From: Coix lacryma-jobi var. lacryma-jobi
Taxonomy: Eukaryota > Streptophyta > Magnoliopsida > Poales > Poaceae
Assembly (NCBI GenBank): GCA_009763385.1
Contig: CM019824.1
Span: 150,852,305 to 150,916,304, forward strand
Direction of reading: 5' to 3'
Length of the DNA stretch: 64,000 bases
The position numbers and the translations under genes were made by a program. Shown here in pieces: positions 12,332 to 22,676 of this stretch. Each line of letters begins with the position of its first letter. Positions within the stretch are counted from its first letter, which is position 1. The notes below the pieces were generated by a model, which did no database searches, was not told the origin of the DNA, and saw nothing but the letters and a program-made list of their open reading frames with translations.

Positions 12332-13571
12332 TCACCGAAGAAGGAGTCAAAGTCGAGGCAGCCGCTGACGAACCTGTCCCCGAGGCTACCCCGAGCTCCG
12401 ACAACTGCCCCGCCGCCCTCGAGCCTGCCCTCTTTGCTCTTCAAGGCAAGCCCGGTGCATTTAGCCCTTCCTTGCTTTTATAAAAGTCTTACTTAAATGC
12501 TTTTGAGTTAAATTACTGCATTAGGTGATAGGAGTTGTGTGATGACCTATTACCTGCACTTTACCTCCACCAAAGATCCACCAGCCCTGCTTTAAAACTA
12601 TTTGCAAAATGCTTAGTGATGCTATACTATAGATTTGCAATAAAATGCCATTTTCAAAAGTGTGATCACTTAAAGAACTTTTATGAGAATTTGGCTTTAC
12701 TCCCCGGCCATTGACTTGGTATCTGATCCGTACCTTGTCAATTGCGAGGAGAGGTTGTCCGAGCGTACGGTGCCGTCATGTTGTAGTCCGGGACTCAACA
12801 GTTGACACCGACCGGGACAAGGTTGAAAAACTGACAGGACTATTACGCTTGGGTGAGATATAACCAAGGTATAGTTCTGGCTGAAAAATTAGGGACCATC
12901 CGTATGGGGGCCTGCTGGTCAAGACTTGTAACTATTCACATACTTCGGAAAGCTCTGGCTCCGAGGAATCCTTTATTGGACCGACAACCGCGCATTGGGA
13001 GTGGAGAGATGGCGGAAGTAGCATGTACCCACGTGGTCGTCGTACCTGGATAGGAGTGGTGTACTGTACTTCCGGGTGGCGTAGGACCGGGCCCAATCTT
13101 GGAGGAATCGTGGAAGACGAGTTGGCATATGCAAGCTTGGGTGCTACATATGCAGTGTGGATAGGGATCCTCAGCTGAGTATTATTTATCCGGATTAACG
13201 TTGCTCCTCGGTTATGGAGACTTGGTCACTGACTGTCAACGGAGAGTGGTTCTCAACTAGGTATGTTTTGAAATGTAAAATGAATCATGAACAATGGAGA
13301 ATTGAGGAATACTGAATCTTTCCAAAGTAAAATAAGATTTACAAAAAATGCTTTTCTGCAAAATACTTGATCTTGCTTAAGCCTTACCTTGACTACCCTA
13401 AGCCTCTCATTCCTGAGTCTTCTCCCTTTTTCTTAGTCGGGTAAGTCTTGTTGAGTACCCCAGTACTCAGGGTTTGTTACCCATGCTGCAGGTGTGACAG
13501 AATCCCCGATGTGTCTTGCACCCTGCTGTGTGACCATCGTCCAGGAAGAGGCCGATGAGGCCGAAGAATAG
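12332..13571 (+). other. Putative spliced small ORF in LTR of element A (middle and last exons)
   Basis: A middle exon, 12332-12445, follows an acceptor-like ...TATAG. It reads an acidic, Pro-rich peptide including EPVPEATPSSDN and ends LFALQ plus one base. The next bases, GCAAGC, fit the GC-AG donor consensus (AAG|GCAAG). An acceptor GCTGCAG at 13491 joins the frame through VQEEADEAEE to a TAG at 13569-13571. Upstream, an open stretch 2495-2750 ends in phase 1 at GTGAGCTC. No ATG was found in the upstream stretch, so initiation is unexplained. The same arrangement occurs in A'. The middle exon also stays open in the minus-strand copy at 46491-46378. This is a prediction from splice motifs and frame only. 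Confidence 0.4.
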
Positions 13572-13906
13572 TTGTACACCCTCGGGCTGGGTGATTATAA
13601 ATATCTTTGTTGTTCTCCACCATGTTGCCTATGTCTATTTCTATTATCAGAACTTGGTTTGTAATAACTGCACCTTAATTTCTATTTGGAACCCTGCTTT
13701 GTAAAACTATTGTTATTTAAGTCTTCCGCTCTTTATTCCGATATTATTTGTAAAAGTATGCAATGCTGTAACCGAATTGTGAGATGATCCTGCGGACATT
13801 GGGCGCTGATGTAGCCCAGTGATGGACAGTCTTAATTAAGTGGAACATGGGATCGGTTGTCAGAGGTTGACAGGGACCTGTGGGCCATGAGATTAGGGCC
13901 GTTCCA

Positions 13907-15381
13907 TCACATCTGACGAGTGTCGTAGACGGGGAACTCCGTCGGAGACTGGAGAAGCTCTGGAAGCAAGCCTGGAATAAGCCTCCTCAATAGATAGCAA
14001 ATGATGTGAGCATAGGGGAGCTGCCGGTGACCCTTGAAGCCCTCTGCAAGTGTGTCCTCCATTTCTGAAATGATGACATCCCAAATGTCAAACTCTAGCT
14101 GTGAGACCAAATGGTGAACGAGCCACAACTGAATCCTGGTCAAGCCCTCACGATAGCCAATCCGGGGCAGAAGTGTACGCCGCATGACTTCGTTCACGAG
14201 GCGGGCCGTCGGCGTCAAGTCACGAGGACGCCGGCTGGACCCCTCGCCGAACGGCTCCCGGGGAAACAAGCTCGAACCTGATCTGCTGACGGAATCTCTC
14301 TGCGTGGGGTCGCTTGGGTGGCTCTGTCTCTCCGTAGCAAACTGTGTGCACTCTAGTTGGATATGCTGTCAAACCAAGGTACTCTCTGGCACGGGAGCTG
14401 TAGAGCCTGTAGGACCTCCCCCGGAAAGCGAAGTGGAGGAACCGGTGATCCGGGGAGATCCACAGGGACGCGTAAACTGGCGAACCCAATCCTCAATGTA
14501 GAGACCACCACGTCCAAGCAGATCGGCTAATCCAGGTAGATAGGTAAGCATCGGACGGATGGCCTCACCAGCAACTGCAACGATCGTCTCCAGCGGGCAC
14601 ACTCTGTGGGGTCGGATGTGGACGCCGTTGTTGACTTAGGCCCGGTAGAAATCCTCCTGGATCACCGTGTAGAAGCCCTCTGCGGCCTGAGGGTGCCGGG
14701 CTGCCGGGAACCACTCCTCATACGGTATCAGTCGAATGGCCTGCACCTGACGTGCCGTCGCCGCCCGCAGGTCCAAGTGCTCCACAGGTGGGGGTCCCTG
14801 TGGCCTCGGAGGAGGTCGACCACCCCGCCTCTGCCCCTCAGGTCGAGGAGACACCTGAGTGCGAGAGCGGGTGGACCTGCGGAGTGGCTGCTGAGCTGGC
14901 GGCTCCTCTGTCTGACCCTCTGCCTGGGTCTCTGTAGCTGATGTGGGCTCTGGAGCTGTACCGCTGGCTGTAGCCGCTGCGAGAGCTGAAGCTGCCTCGG
15001 ACGGGAACTGGAAGTCTGGAGGGAGAAGCTCAGCGGGGTCGTCGAGAGAGTACTCGTGATCCTGAATCCGGACGACGCCGCCCTCAGTCCGAAGCAGAGC
15101 CTGCACCTGCTGCTCTGTAAGAAGGTCGCGAATCCGCGTACCACTGCCCTGACTGGCCTGCTCAGAAGACTGGTCATGAATCCGGAGACCGCCTGTGGAA
15201 CCCCCCTGCTCGGCGTGCGTGGCTGCTCTGGCCACTGCAAGTGCGATCTCTGAATCCCGATCGAGGCGCTTGCGTTTCTTGGAAATGAGTTTCTGAGGCC
15301 GCTTCCCCTTGTCACCAGAAGGGGGACGCGGGGGAGGAGGATCGGCCCGGGACCTCCGCCGACGTTCTTGCAGCGAGCCAT
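13907..15381 (-). pseudogene. Third ORF of element B (plant transposon-protein-like), truncated
   Basis: The likely start is the ATG at 15381 (MARCKNVGGG). The continuation shifts frame near 15345 into a basic segment (GDKGKRPQKLISKKRKR), then a Pro/Arg/Gln-rich linker. A domain follows in three more frames: LGRGGLYIEDWVRQF (about 14510), YASLWISPDHRFLHFAFRGR (about 14460-14400) and MRRTLLPRIGYREG (about 14150-14190). This resembles the family Pfam calls putative plant transposon protein; that match is from memory. Sireviruses commonly have a third ORF after pol, sometimes called env-like. I see no signal peptide or membrane span. The C-terminus is removed by element A; the last codons at 13907-13912 run into A's LTR. 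Confidence 0.6.
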
Positions 15382-16838
15382 TGCTACACGAACAGAACCA
15401 CTGCAACTGACTGAGAAGCGCTACCACTGAAAACCACGGCCACTGACGAGACTCACTGCCACTGAGACAAGAGAGGCTGGACTGAACCTCAGAGGCTTGG
15501 CCTCGTGCCGTATCCGCGAGCTTGGCCCCGGATTTAGCGGTCATTGTGACACTGTGCACTAAAATGGTCCCGACTCGCTGCAACAGATAGATAGGGATAT
15601 ACATAAGCATATAATCTAGAGAAAAGAAGCCTATCGGAAGCAAAGCAAAAGGAAAGAGAGAGATATGAGGCATGGCTTTGCTACCTGACACGACGCGACG
15701 AACGGACAAGCAAAGGGAAGAGACCGACACGTGCGGGCACCACAACCTCTCGCCGGAAGGATCTGCGCGAGAATTAAGGTGAAAACGTGGTTAGATTGAC
15801 AGGAAAGTTGGTTGGGGCATTTTCACGAACACGTTGCAGGCACGGTTGGTGTGGGGAGCTTACGGGGAGGGTGCTGGGCTGGCCGAGGAGGTGCTCGCCG
15901 GGCGAGAGGTACGATCGACGTGAAGCCGAGCGCCGGCGAGGGACGGATCCGGCAGGGTGAACGCCGGCGGGGAGGCGAAGGCGCGGCAGAGGGGTGCGGG
16001 CACGGGCACGGTGGTGCGGGCGGCCGAGGAGGGAAGACGAGTGAGGAGGGGCCCACGAGTCAGCCGGAGGAAGTTATTGCGCAAGTTAAGTTGCGACCGG
16101 ACTCACGGGGGTGTGACCGGACGCACAGGACCCGAGCGTCCGGTCACGAACAGAGAGTTCCCGAAACTTGATTTCAGCGATCGGACGCGTCCTGTTGTAC
16201 GCGACCGGACGCACTGAGCGTCCGATCAAACGGCAGCAGACGACCGGACTCACGCAAATACTTGTGACCGGACGCGCCGCAGGTACTGTTCATCTGCGTG
16301 TGATTTGCACTGACCGGACGCACCGGGAGCGTCCGGTCGAAGCGTCCAGTCACAGGGAAAACCCTGTTGACTCGATTTTTCGCGCCAACTTCTCCCAACC
16401 AAGTTCCAACTCAAAGAAGATGCAAATTAACACTAGTTGGAACTTAGAGGAGTGACCTCTCTCAACCCTCAAATTTTTCAAATATGTTGCCATAGGCTAA
16501 GTTAGTTTCTAGATAAAATAGGCAATAAAACCCGAGGAGACAACATGTGGCCACCAAAACTAGGGGACTTAACCAATTGGAGCCTCAAATGCTCCCTCTA
16601 GCGGTGGACGAACACAGCGGTTGCTCAAAACATAACTGAAAAGAAACGACAAAGCAATAAACATGCATATGCAATGCAATACGAGATTTGAATCTAGGTT
16701 GCTTGTCAAGTTTGCTCATGGGTAAGCTTCTTCACATGCTTTTTAGGGCGGTTATCTTAACCACGTCTGACAGGCCTATATGTATAGCGGAATTTAAACA
16801 TGGCATATGATACAATGCAATGCAAAGACAACCCCCTT
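15382..16838 (-). other. Untranslated spacer of element B between pol and third ORF
   Basis: No supported gene is seen. On the minus strand the region runs from the pol stop to the third-ORF start. It contains a cluster of GACCGGACGC-type decamers (about 16095-16345) and a GC-rich stretch (15812-16100) whose open frames lack any recognisable domain. Confidence 0.6.
16095..16345. repeat. GACCGGACGC decamer cluster (internal, element B)
   Basis: About nine direct or inverted copies of the decamer GACCGGACGC or its core CCGGACGC occur here, separated by unrelated sequence. The same motif is clustered in the LTRs of B and C, but here it lies in internal untranslated sequence. Confidence 0.7.
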
Positions 16839-19800
16839 TCACCTTTTGACAAAGTTACTTAGATCAAGCACATTAAGCTCACTTCGCAATCTACAAAGGG
16901 TGTTCTCATCTAGGGGTTTTGTGAAGATATCCGCCAATTGATCTTCGGTTCTAACTCCCTCTAAGGATATATCTTTCTTTGAAACATGATCTCTAAGAAA
17001 GTGATGGCGAATATCTATGTGCTTTGTGCGAGAGTGTTGAACTGGGTTGTTAGCAAGCTTAACCGCGCTCTCATTGTCACACAACAAAGGTACCCTTTCT
17101 ATAACTACACCATAGTCTAAAAGGGTTTGCTTCATGTAAAGGATTTGTGCACAACAAGCACCCGCGGCTATGTATTCCGCCTCGGCGGTGGACAAGGCCA
17201 CACTATTTTGCTTCTTTGAACTCCATGACACTAGTGATCTCCCAAGCAAATGGCACCCTCCGGATGTGCTTTTTCTATCTACTTTGCAACCCGCATAATC
17301 CGAATCGGAATACCCCAACGAGTTGGAAGTTAGCTCCTTTGGGATACCAAAGGCCAAAGCTTGGGGTGTGCTTTAGGTACCTAAGGATTTTTCACCGCTA
17401 CAAGATGTGATTCCCTAGGGTCGGCTTGGAACCGAGCACACATGCACACACTAAACATGATGTCGGGCCTAGATGCGGTCAAATATAACAAACTACCAAT
17501 CATAGAGCGGGTAGAGAGTTTGGTCAACCGGGTTACCTCCCACATCTAGGTCGAGATGTCCATTTGTTGGCATTGGAGTCTTGATAGGCTTGCAATCATC
17601 CATGTTGAAGCGCTTGAGGAGGTTTTTTGTACTTCTCTTGAGATATGAAAGTCTCCTCCTTCAATTGCTTGACTTGGAAGCCTAGGAAGAATGTGAGCTC
17701 TCCAATCATGGACATTTCGAACTCCTTCGACATCAAGTCACCAAATTCCTTGCAATATGCTTCATTAGTTGACCCGAAGATGATATCATCAACGTAGACT
17801 TGACAAATGAAGATCTCTCCATCAAGCTTCTTGGTGAATAGTGTGGTGTCGACCATCCCAATGGTGAAGCCCTTCTCAATGAGGAAGTCCCGGAGGCGCT
17901 CGTACCATGCTCTTGGGGCTTGCTTGAGCCCATATAGCGCCTTGGACAACCTATAAACATGATTAGGATATCTAGGGTCTTCAAACCCGGGAGGTTGATC
18001 AACATAGACTAGTTCATTTATAAAGCCATTTAAAAATGCACTTTTCACATCCATTTGATATAGTTTAATGTCATGATGTGATGCATATGCAAGGAGGATA
18101 CGGATGGCTTCAAGTCTTGCAACCGGTGCAAAGGTCTCTCCAAAATCCAAACCTTCAACTTGAGAGAACCCTTTGCCACTAGCCTTGCCTTGTTTCTAAC
18201 AACCTTGCCTTGATCATCTTGCTTGTTTCTAAACACCCATTTTGTTCCAATGACTCTTGCGCCTTTAGGTCGCTCTTCAAGTGTCCAAACTTGATTGCGG
18301 GTGAAGTTGTTCAATTCTTCATGCATAGCATTCACCCAATCCGGATCACCTAGAGCTTCATCTACAATGGTGGGCTCAACAAGAGACACAAAAGAGTGAT
18401 GTTCAATAAATAAAGCAAGTTTTTGAGATCGAGTCATTACACCCCTTGTAGGACTCCCTATGATGAGATCTTGAGGGTGAGCTTGTAGTAGAGGAGTAGT
18501 CCTTTGATCAACCACTTGAGGGGCCGCTTGTGGAGCACCAACATCTTGAGCTTGTACCACCATTTGATCATGGGAGACATGAGTATCTTCATTTGGATCC
18601 CTTCCATCTTTGTCATCATCAAGTGGTACATTGGATGAGGATGGCTTGTCAATGACTTGCACATCATCATCATCATCTTTAGGCTTGATAGCTCCAACCG
18701 ACATGTTCTTCATGGCTTCCCTCAATGGTTCATCACCTACATCATCAAGATTTCCATGCTCTCCTTGAGAGCCATTAGATTCATCGAATTCCACATCATA
18801 TGTTTCTTCTACCATCCCGGTGGCATGGTTGAATACTCGATATGCTTTGGACTTCAATGAGTAACCAACAAGAAAACCAATATCACATCGGCGTTGAAAC
18901 TTCCCTAGGTGTTGGCGCTTCTTGTAGATGTAGCATTTGCACCCAAACACTCTAAAGAAGGATACATCCGGCTTCTTGTTGTTGAGTAGCTCATAGGGGG
19001 TCTTGCCAAGGAGACGATGGGGGAACAACCGGTTTGATGCATAGCAAGCGGTGTTGATTGCTTCCGCCCAAAATCTTTCCGGTGTAGTGTACTCATCTAG
19101 CATTGTCCTTGCTAGGGTGATTAGTGTTCGGTTCTTCCTCTCAACTACCCCATTTTGTTATGGTGTGTAGATTGCGGAGACTTCATGCTTGATCCCAACT
19201 TCATCACAATATTGCTCAATGTGGGTGTTGTCGAACTCTCTTCCATTGTCACTTCTTATCTTCTTGATCTTCAAGTCAAACTCATTTTGGGCTCTCTTGG
19301 CAAACTTCTTGAATGAAGGGGTTGCTTCGGATTTGTCATGAAGAAAGAATACCCAAGTGTATCTAGAATAGTCATCAACGATCACTAGGCAATAGAGATT
19401 TCCACCTAGGCTAGCATATGTTGTTGGCCCAAATAAATCCATGTGAAGTAGCTCTAACTCTCTTGATGTTGATACAAAGGCTTTGGTTGGATGAGTGTTT
19501 GCAACTTGCTTGCCGGCTTGACATGCACTACATAATTTGTCCTTCTTAAATTTGACATCCTTCAAGCCCCTAACCAAATCCTTCTTCAATAGCTTGTTGA
19601 GAGTGTTCATTCCAACATGAGCCAATCTTCTATGCCATAGCCAACCAAGTGATTGCTTAGTGAATAAACATGTCTTCAAGTTCGCATCTTCGGAGGTGAA
19701 ATCCACTAGATAGAGATTGTTGTATCTAAAGCCCTTGAATATCACTTGTGTATCATCTTTCTTGGTCACAACCACTTCCTTGTCGGTGAACAAACATTGA

Positions 19801-20063
19801 AAGCCAAGATCACATAGTTGCCCAACGGATAGCAAGTTGAAGCTCAATGATGCAACTAGTAGCACATTGGAGATGGTATGATCATTTGATATAGCCACTT
19901 TGCCCAATCCCTTGACATTGCCCTTTGAGTTGTCACCAAATGTAATCTTTTCTTGGTCATTGACATTCTCTTCTAGTGAGGTGAACATCCGGGGATCACC
20001 GGTCATATGTTGTGTGCAACCACTATCAATCACCCAATGAGATCCACCGGTCTTGTAGTTCAC
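16839..20063 (-). pseudogene. Element B pol: protease, integrase, RT, RNase H
   Basis: Domains in order on the minus strand: aspartic protease with VIDSGCTQHMTG (about 20030); the zinc-binding region before integrase (WHRRLAHVG...CSACQAGK, about 19640-19520); integrase core with D in HMDLFGP, D in RSDNGREF and E in VERKNR; RT with KWVFRNK, FAPVARLEAIR and the catalytic YVDDI near 17775; RNase H with SDSDYAG and STAEAEYIA. Breaks: an in-frame TAA at 19158-19160 inside integrase, where Gln (CAA) is expected; a frame change near 18170; others between 17400 and 17600. It would have made and integrated B cDNA. The end, LNVLDLSNFVKR, is close to the expected RNase H C-terminus. Confidence 0.85.
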
Positions 20064-20440
20064 CTACACACACAAAAAAACAAGCTTGAGCTTTTGGGAC
20101 CCAAACTTGTTGCGGTCCCTTAACCTTCTCAACTAGTGACTTGGCAACCCAATTTGCTTTGGCCTACTCTTGTTAGGTGGCCCCATAAACATGACTTTCA
20201 CTTTGCCACTAGAATCTTGTCTAAGCATGTAGTGAGCATTGAAAGCAAAGGGCCTAGCATGCTTGGGCAAGGGTGTGGGCTTTGGCTCTTCACAACCATG
20301 AGCAAAGTGACCTTCCTTTCCACACTCATAGCATCTTCCAATCTTCTTCTTTTTGGCTTAGTGATACTTTTGCGTTGCTTCATCTTCTCTTCAAGAAAGC
20401 CAATGCCATTTCTATTTGTCTTCATGACGGTGTTCATGAG
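20064..20440 (-). pseudogene. Element B gag, C-terminal part
   Basis: This minus-strand coding resumes gag on the far side of inserted element C. It contains an intact CCHC knuckle, CYECGKEGHFAHGC (about 20338-20297), followed by a basic region with VWVPK. The gag frame closes near 20060. The protease frame is closed directly upstream by TAG at 20066-20064, preceded by a T-rich tract. Gag and pol are therefore not in one continuous frame here. Confidence 0.75.
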
Positions 20441-20890
20441 AAGCTTGCGGATACATGGGTGTATGTCGAGTCTCTGAGTGATGAGTGATTGTCAACGGGT
20501 TTGATGCGCATGTTCTTTGGCTTATGTTGTGCAGGTGTCGAGCTCGGAAGACAGTGATCGAGGGCAAGGTGAAGGTCAAGTTGAGACGTGCCGTGCCGAC
20601 GGACTGGGTGCGATGAAGGATGGGCGTGCCGTGCGGCGGACGTGCCATGCCGATGTATCGAGCAGTGAAGGGCGGACGTGAGGCTTGGACTGAGGGACCG
20701 AAGTGCCTGAGGATCAGCTGTGGTGGCTGGCAGCCTGGGACAGCGACGAGCGGAGACTTGCGGGGCATGGTGTTGCTCGGGTCGAGGACCTGGGGACACG
20801 TGTCGGTGGACGGGGTGCACGGGCGGTGCATCCCCTCTACAGCTCCGGTTTGGTGGTTGAGCCAGGGAAAAACCACCGGGTGGACGGTTT

Positions 20891-21144
20891 CCGAGTTTGG
20901 GCCTCAAAACTCGGGTGCTCGGTTTCCAGGTTGAGCCACAAAACCTGGGCGCGGATGGTTTCCGAGTTTGGCCACAAAACTCGGGTGATGGGCCGGTTTC
21001 CGAGTTTGGGCCTCAAAACTCGGGCGCTGCGGGTTTCTGAGTTTGGGCCACAAAACTCAGGCTGGAGGCTGGTTTCCCGGTTTGGGCCTCAAAACGGGGG
21101 TTGCTGGAAAATGCTGGTTTCCCGGTTTGGGCCACAAAACCGGG
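20891..21144 (+). repeat. Tandem covarying hairpin array, 5' LTR of C
   Basis: Seven hairpins lie at 20891-20914, 20926-20948, 20962-20984, 21000-21023, 21037-21060, 21076-21099 and 21121-21144. Each has a 5 bp outer stem, then GTTT-type bases pairing with AAAC, around a GGGCC(T/A)CA-like loop. Outer stems are CCGAG/CTCGG (three times), CCAGG/CCTGG, CTGAG/CTCAG and CCCGG/CCGGG; the sixth has lost one C here but not in the 3' LTR. A more diverged unit with stem GGTGG/CCACC precedes the array. Confidence 0.85.
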
Positions 21145-21932
21145 GGTGCAGAGCGAGGACGGCACGTGGCAGCAATCGGAAGGTTACGTGGAGGCAACGC
21201 GGACGAGTTGTGCGGGCGTGGCCGTTGGATCTACCTACCACCGAGTTGGTCCAGAATAACCCTAGGGTTTAGCTGGTTCGCTCTGTAATTAGAATAGAGA
21301 GGGGTAGAGTAGGAAATAGACTTAGACTAGAATAGGATAAGTAGTCAGGGGAGACACCCTCCTCCCCTATCTCAGTTATTTCAGTTTTAGCCATCTCATT
21401 TGCTTCCGGCACTTAGGGCTTCCTGCTCTCCCATCCCCTGCTGTAGCTGAGATCCGCAGAGAGACTTGAACTCTGTGTACTGTTGATTTTGAGGAAAGGA
21501 GGCCGTAACCTCCTTGTCGTAGCGTGTGTTTGCGCTTCGGCTTGCAATTCGTGGCTGTGATTTCCGTTGTGTTCGTGTTCTTCGCGGAATCCTTTTCTCC
21601 ACGATTTTCCCGTCGCTTGATCTCTTTGCTCGGTTCATCTTTTGCAAATCCGTTTGAACCAAGTTGTTCTAGATCGTGAGGCACTTCTTTCCATCGAAGG
21701 AATCATCCTCAAACCCCACGGTCTAGGAGATCGATCGATTTTAGTTTCGGGTCAAGTTTTCTTCCTTCCCCGAAATTCTTCGATTCACCGTTTGGAGATA
21801 GGTTCGAGCCATGATCTCTTTAAGATAGCTCACTATACTCCTTGTGACTCATCTCACCAAGTTTGATCCCTAGAGGAATTGTTTTGGGTGAGATAGAGGC
21901 AAATCGGTGGACGAACGGGGCTGCTGCGAGTC

Positions 21933-22214
21933 GACCGGACGCTCAGTCGGGGTGACCGGACGCTCGGTCCGTGAGTCCGGTCGATGAACAGCACGTAGCC
22001 GTGTTCTTCACTTTGACCGGACGCTCCATTCACGTTTTGACCGGACACATCGCTTTCACTGTTCATCGTGCTTGTTCGTTCTGACCGGACGCACTGCTCT
22101 CGACCGGACGCTCCGTACTCGTGAGTCCGGTCGCGAACAGTAAGGTTCCAGAGCCGATTTTTGTTGACCGGACGCGTCCGGTCCTGCTGACCGGACGCTG
22201 GCCAGAGTCCGGTC
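21933..22214. repeat. GACCGGACGC decamer cluster, 5' LTR of C
   Basis: About nine forward GACCGGACGC-like copies and four inverse GTCCGGTC copies occur in 280 bases, including the perfect palindrome GACCGGACGCGTCCGGTC near 22166. Confidence 0.8.
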
Positions 22215-22615
22215 GATCCAGTTCGACGCGTTTTCGTCCGCTTGCTCGTTCGTCTTTCGATTCGTGATACGTTTGTGGCGTTGGATTCCTAACTTCGTGC
22301 TCTACAGAATTTGGGCTTCCCGCTTTACAAAATAGCCTGAATCCCCCTCGCGTTGCTCGGGGGAGGTTGAGGTTACCCAAAACCCATCCCGTCACTAGTT
22401 GACTTGCGTGAACTTGGGTGAGGAAGTTTTTGTGGTGCCTCGCTGTGATCCCTGGGATCATCCACCCTCTTCCAAGGGTCGTGGGCATCACGTTTTTGGT
22501 AGTAGCTCTTGGGGATTGATTTTGGGACACTTGGCCAAAGTTTCGTGAGAAATTTTATTGGCTCCCATTCACCCCCCCTCTGGTCGCCTTGCTTTTGCAT
22601 TCTCGGTCCTTCAAT

Positions 22616-22627
22616 TGGTATCGGAGC
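22616..22627 (+). other. Primer binding site of element C
   Basis: TGGTATCGGAGC begins two bases after the LTR and differs by one base from the usual TGGTATCAGAGC (initiator tRNA-Met). Confidence 0.85.
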
Positions 22628-22676
22628 GGGTTAAGGATCTTCCACCTTAGCCGGTTCCAGATCCACAGGAGGCGAC

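Larger units (their letters stand above)
1..13911 (+). mobile_element. Element A: Ty3/gypsy chromovirus (Tekay/del-type), 3' part
   Basis: Only the right end of this element is in the window: the tail of pol, a purine tract, and one long LTR ending in CA at 13911. Lineage is inferred from the integrase spacing, a C-terminal chromodomain-like segment, and an LTR beginning TGTAAACACC directly after a purine tract. Its LTR is split by complete element A' (3430-12296). The right end abuts the third ORF of element B in mid-frame, so A inserted into B. The left LTR and the matching TSD lie outside the window; the expected TSD copy on this side is 13912-13916 (TCTGA). Confidence 0.85.
1201..13911 (+). 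repeat. 3' LTR of element A, split by element A'
   Basis: The LTR begins TGTAAACACC after the purine tract and ends CCATCACA at 13911. Removing A' and one TSD copy leaves about 3.84 kb (1201-3429 plus 12302-13911). The 3' boundary is supported by a second copy in reverse orientation at 44897-47100, whose end (CCGTCACA on the minus strand) matches. It has an AT-rich first part (1240-1985), a GC-rich promoter-like part with a TATA box (1990-2870), an AT-rich part, and the end of a putative small split reading frame (12332-13571). Confidence 0.85.
20446..22613 (+). repeat. 5' LTR of element C
   Basis: The LTR is bounded by TG...CA. It contains an array of seven or eight covarying hairpins (20891-21144) and a GACCGGACGC cluster (21933-22214). 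I could not identify a canonical TATA box. Confidence 0.93.

Noticed and set aside
14184..15253. Plus-strand open frames opposite the third ORF of B
   Set aside because: Shadows of the minus-strand coding sequence; the minus strand has the recognisable domain and coding-like composition.
20620..21272. Open frames through the hairpin array of the C LTR
   Set aside because: The apparent GFGPQN-type repeats are translations of the hairpin units. Base changes preserve pairing, not amino acids.
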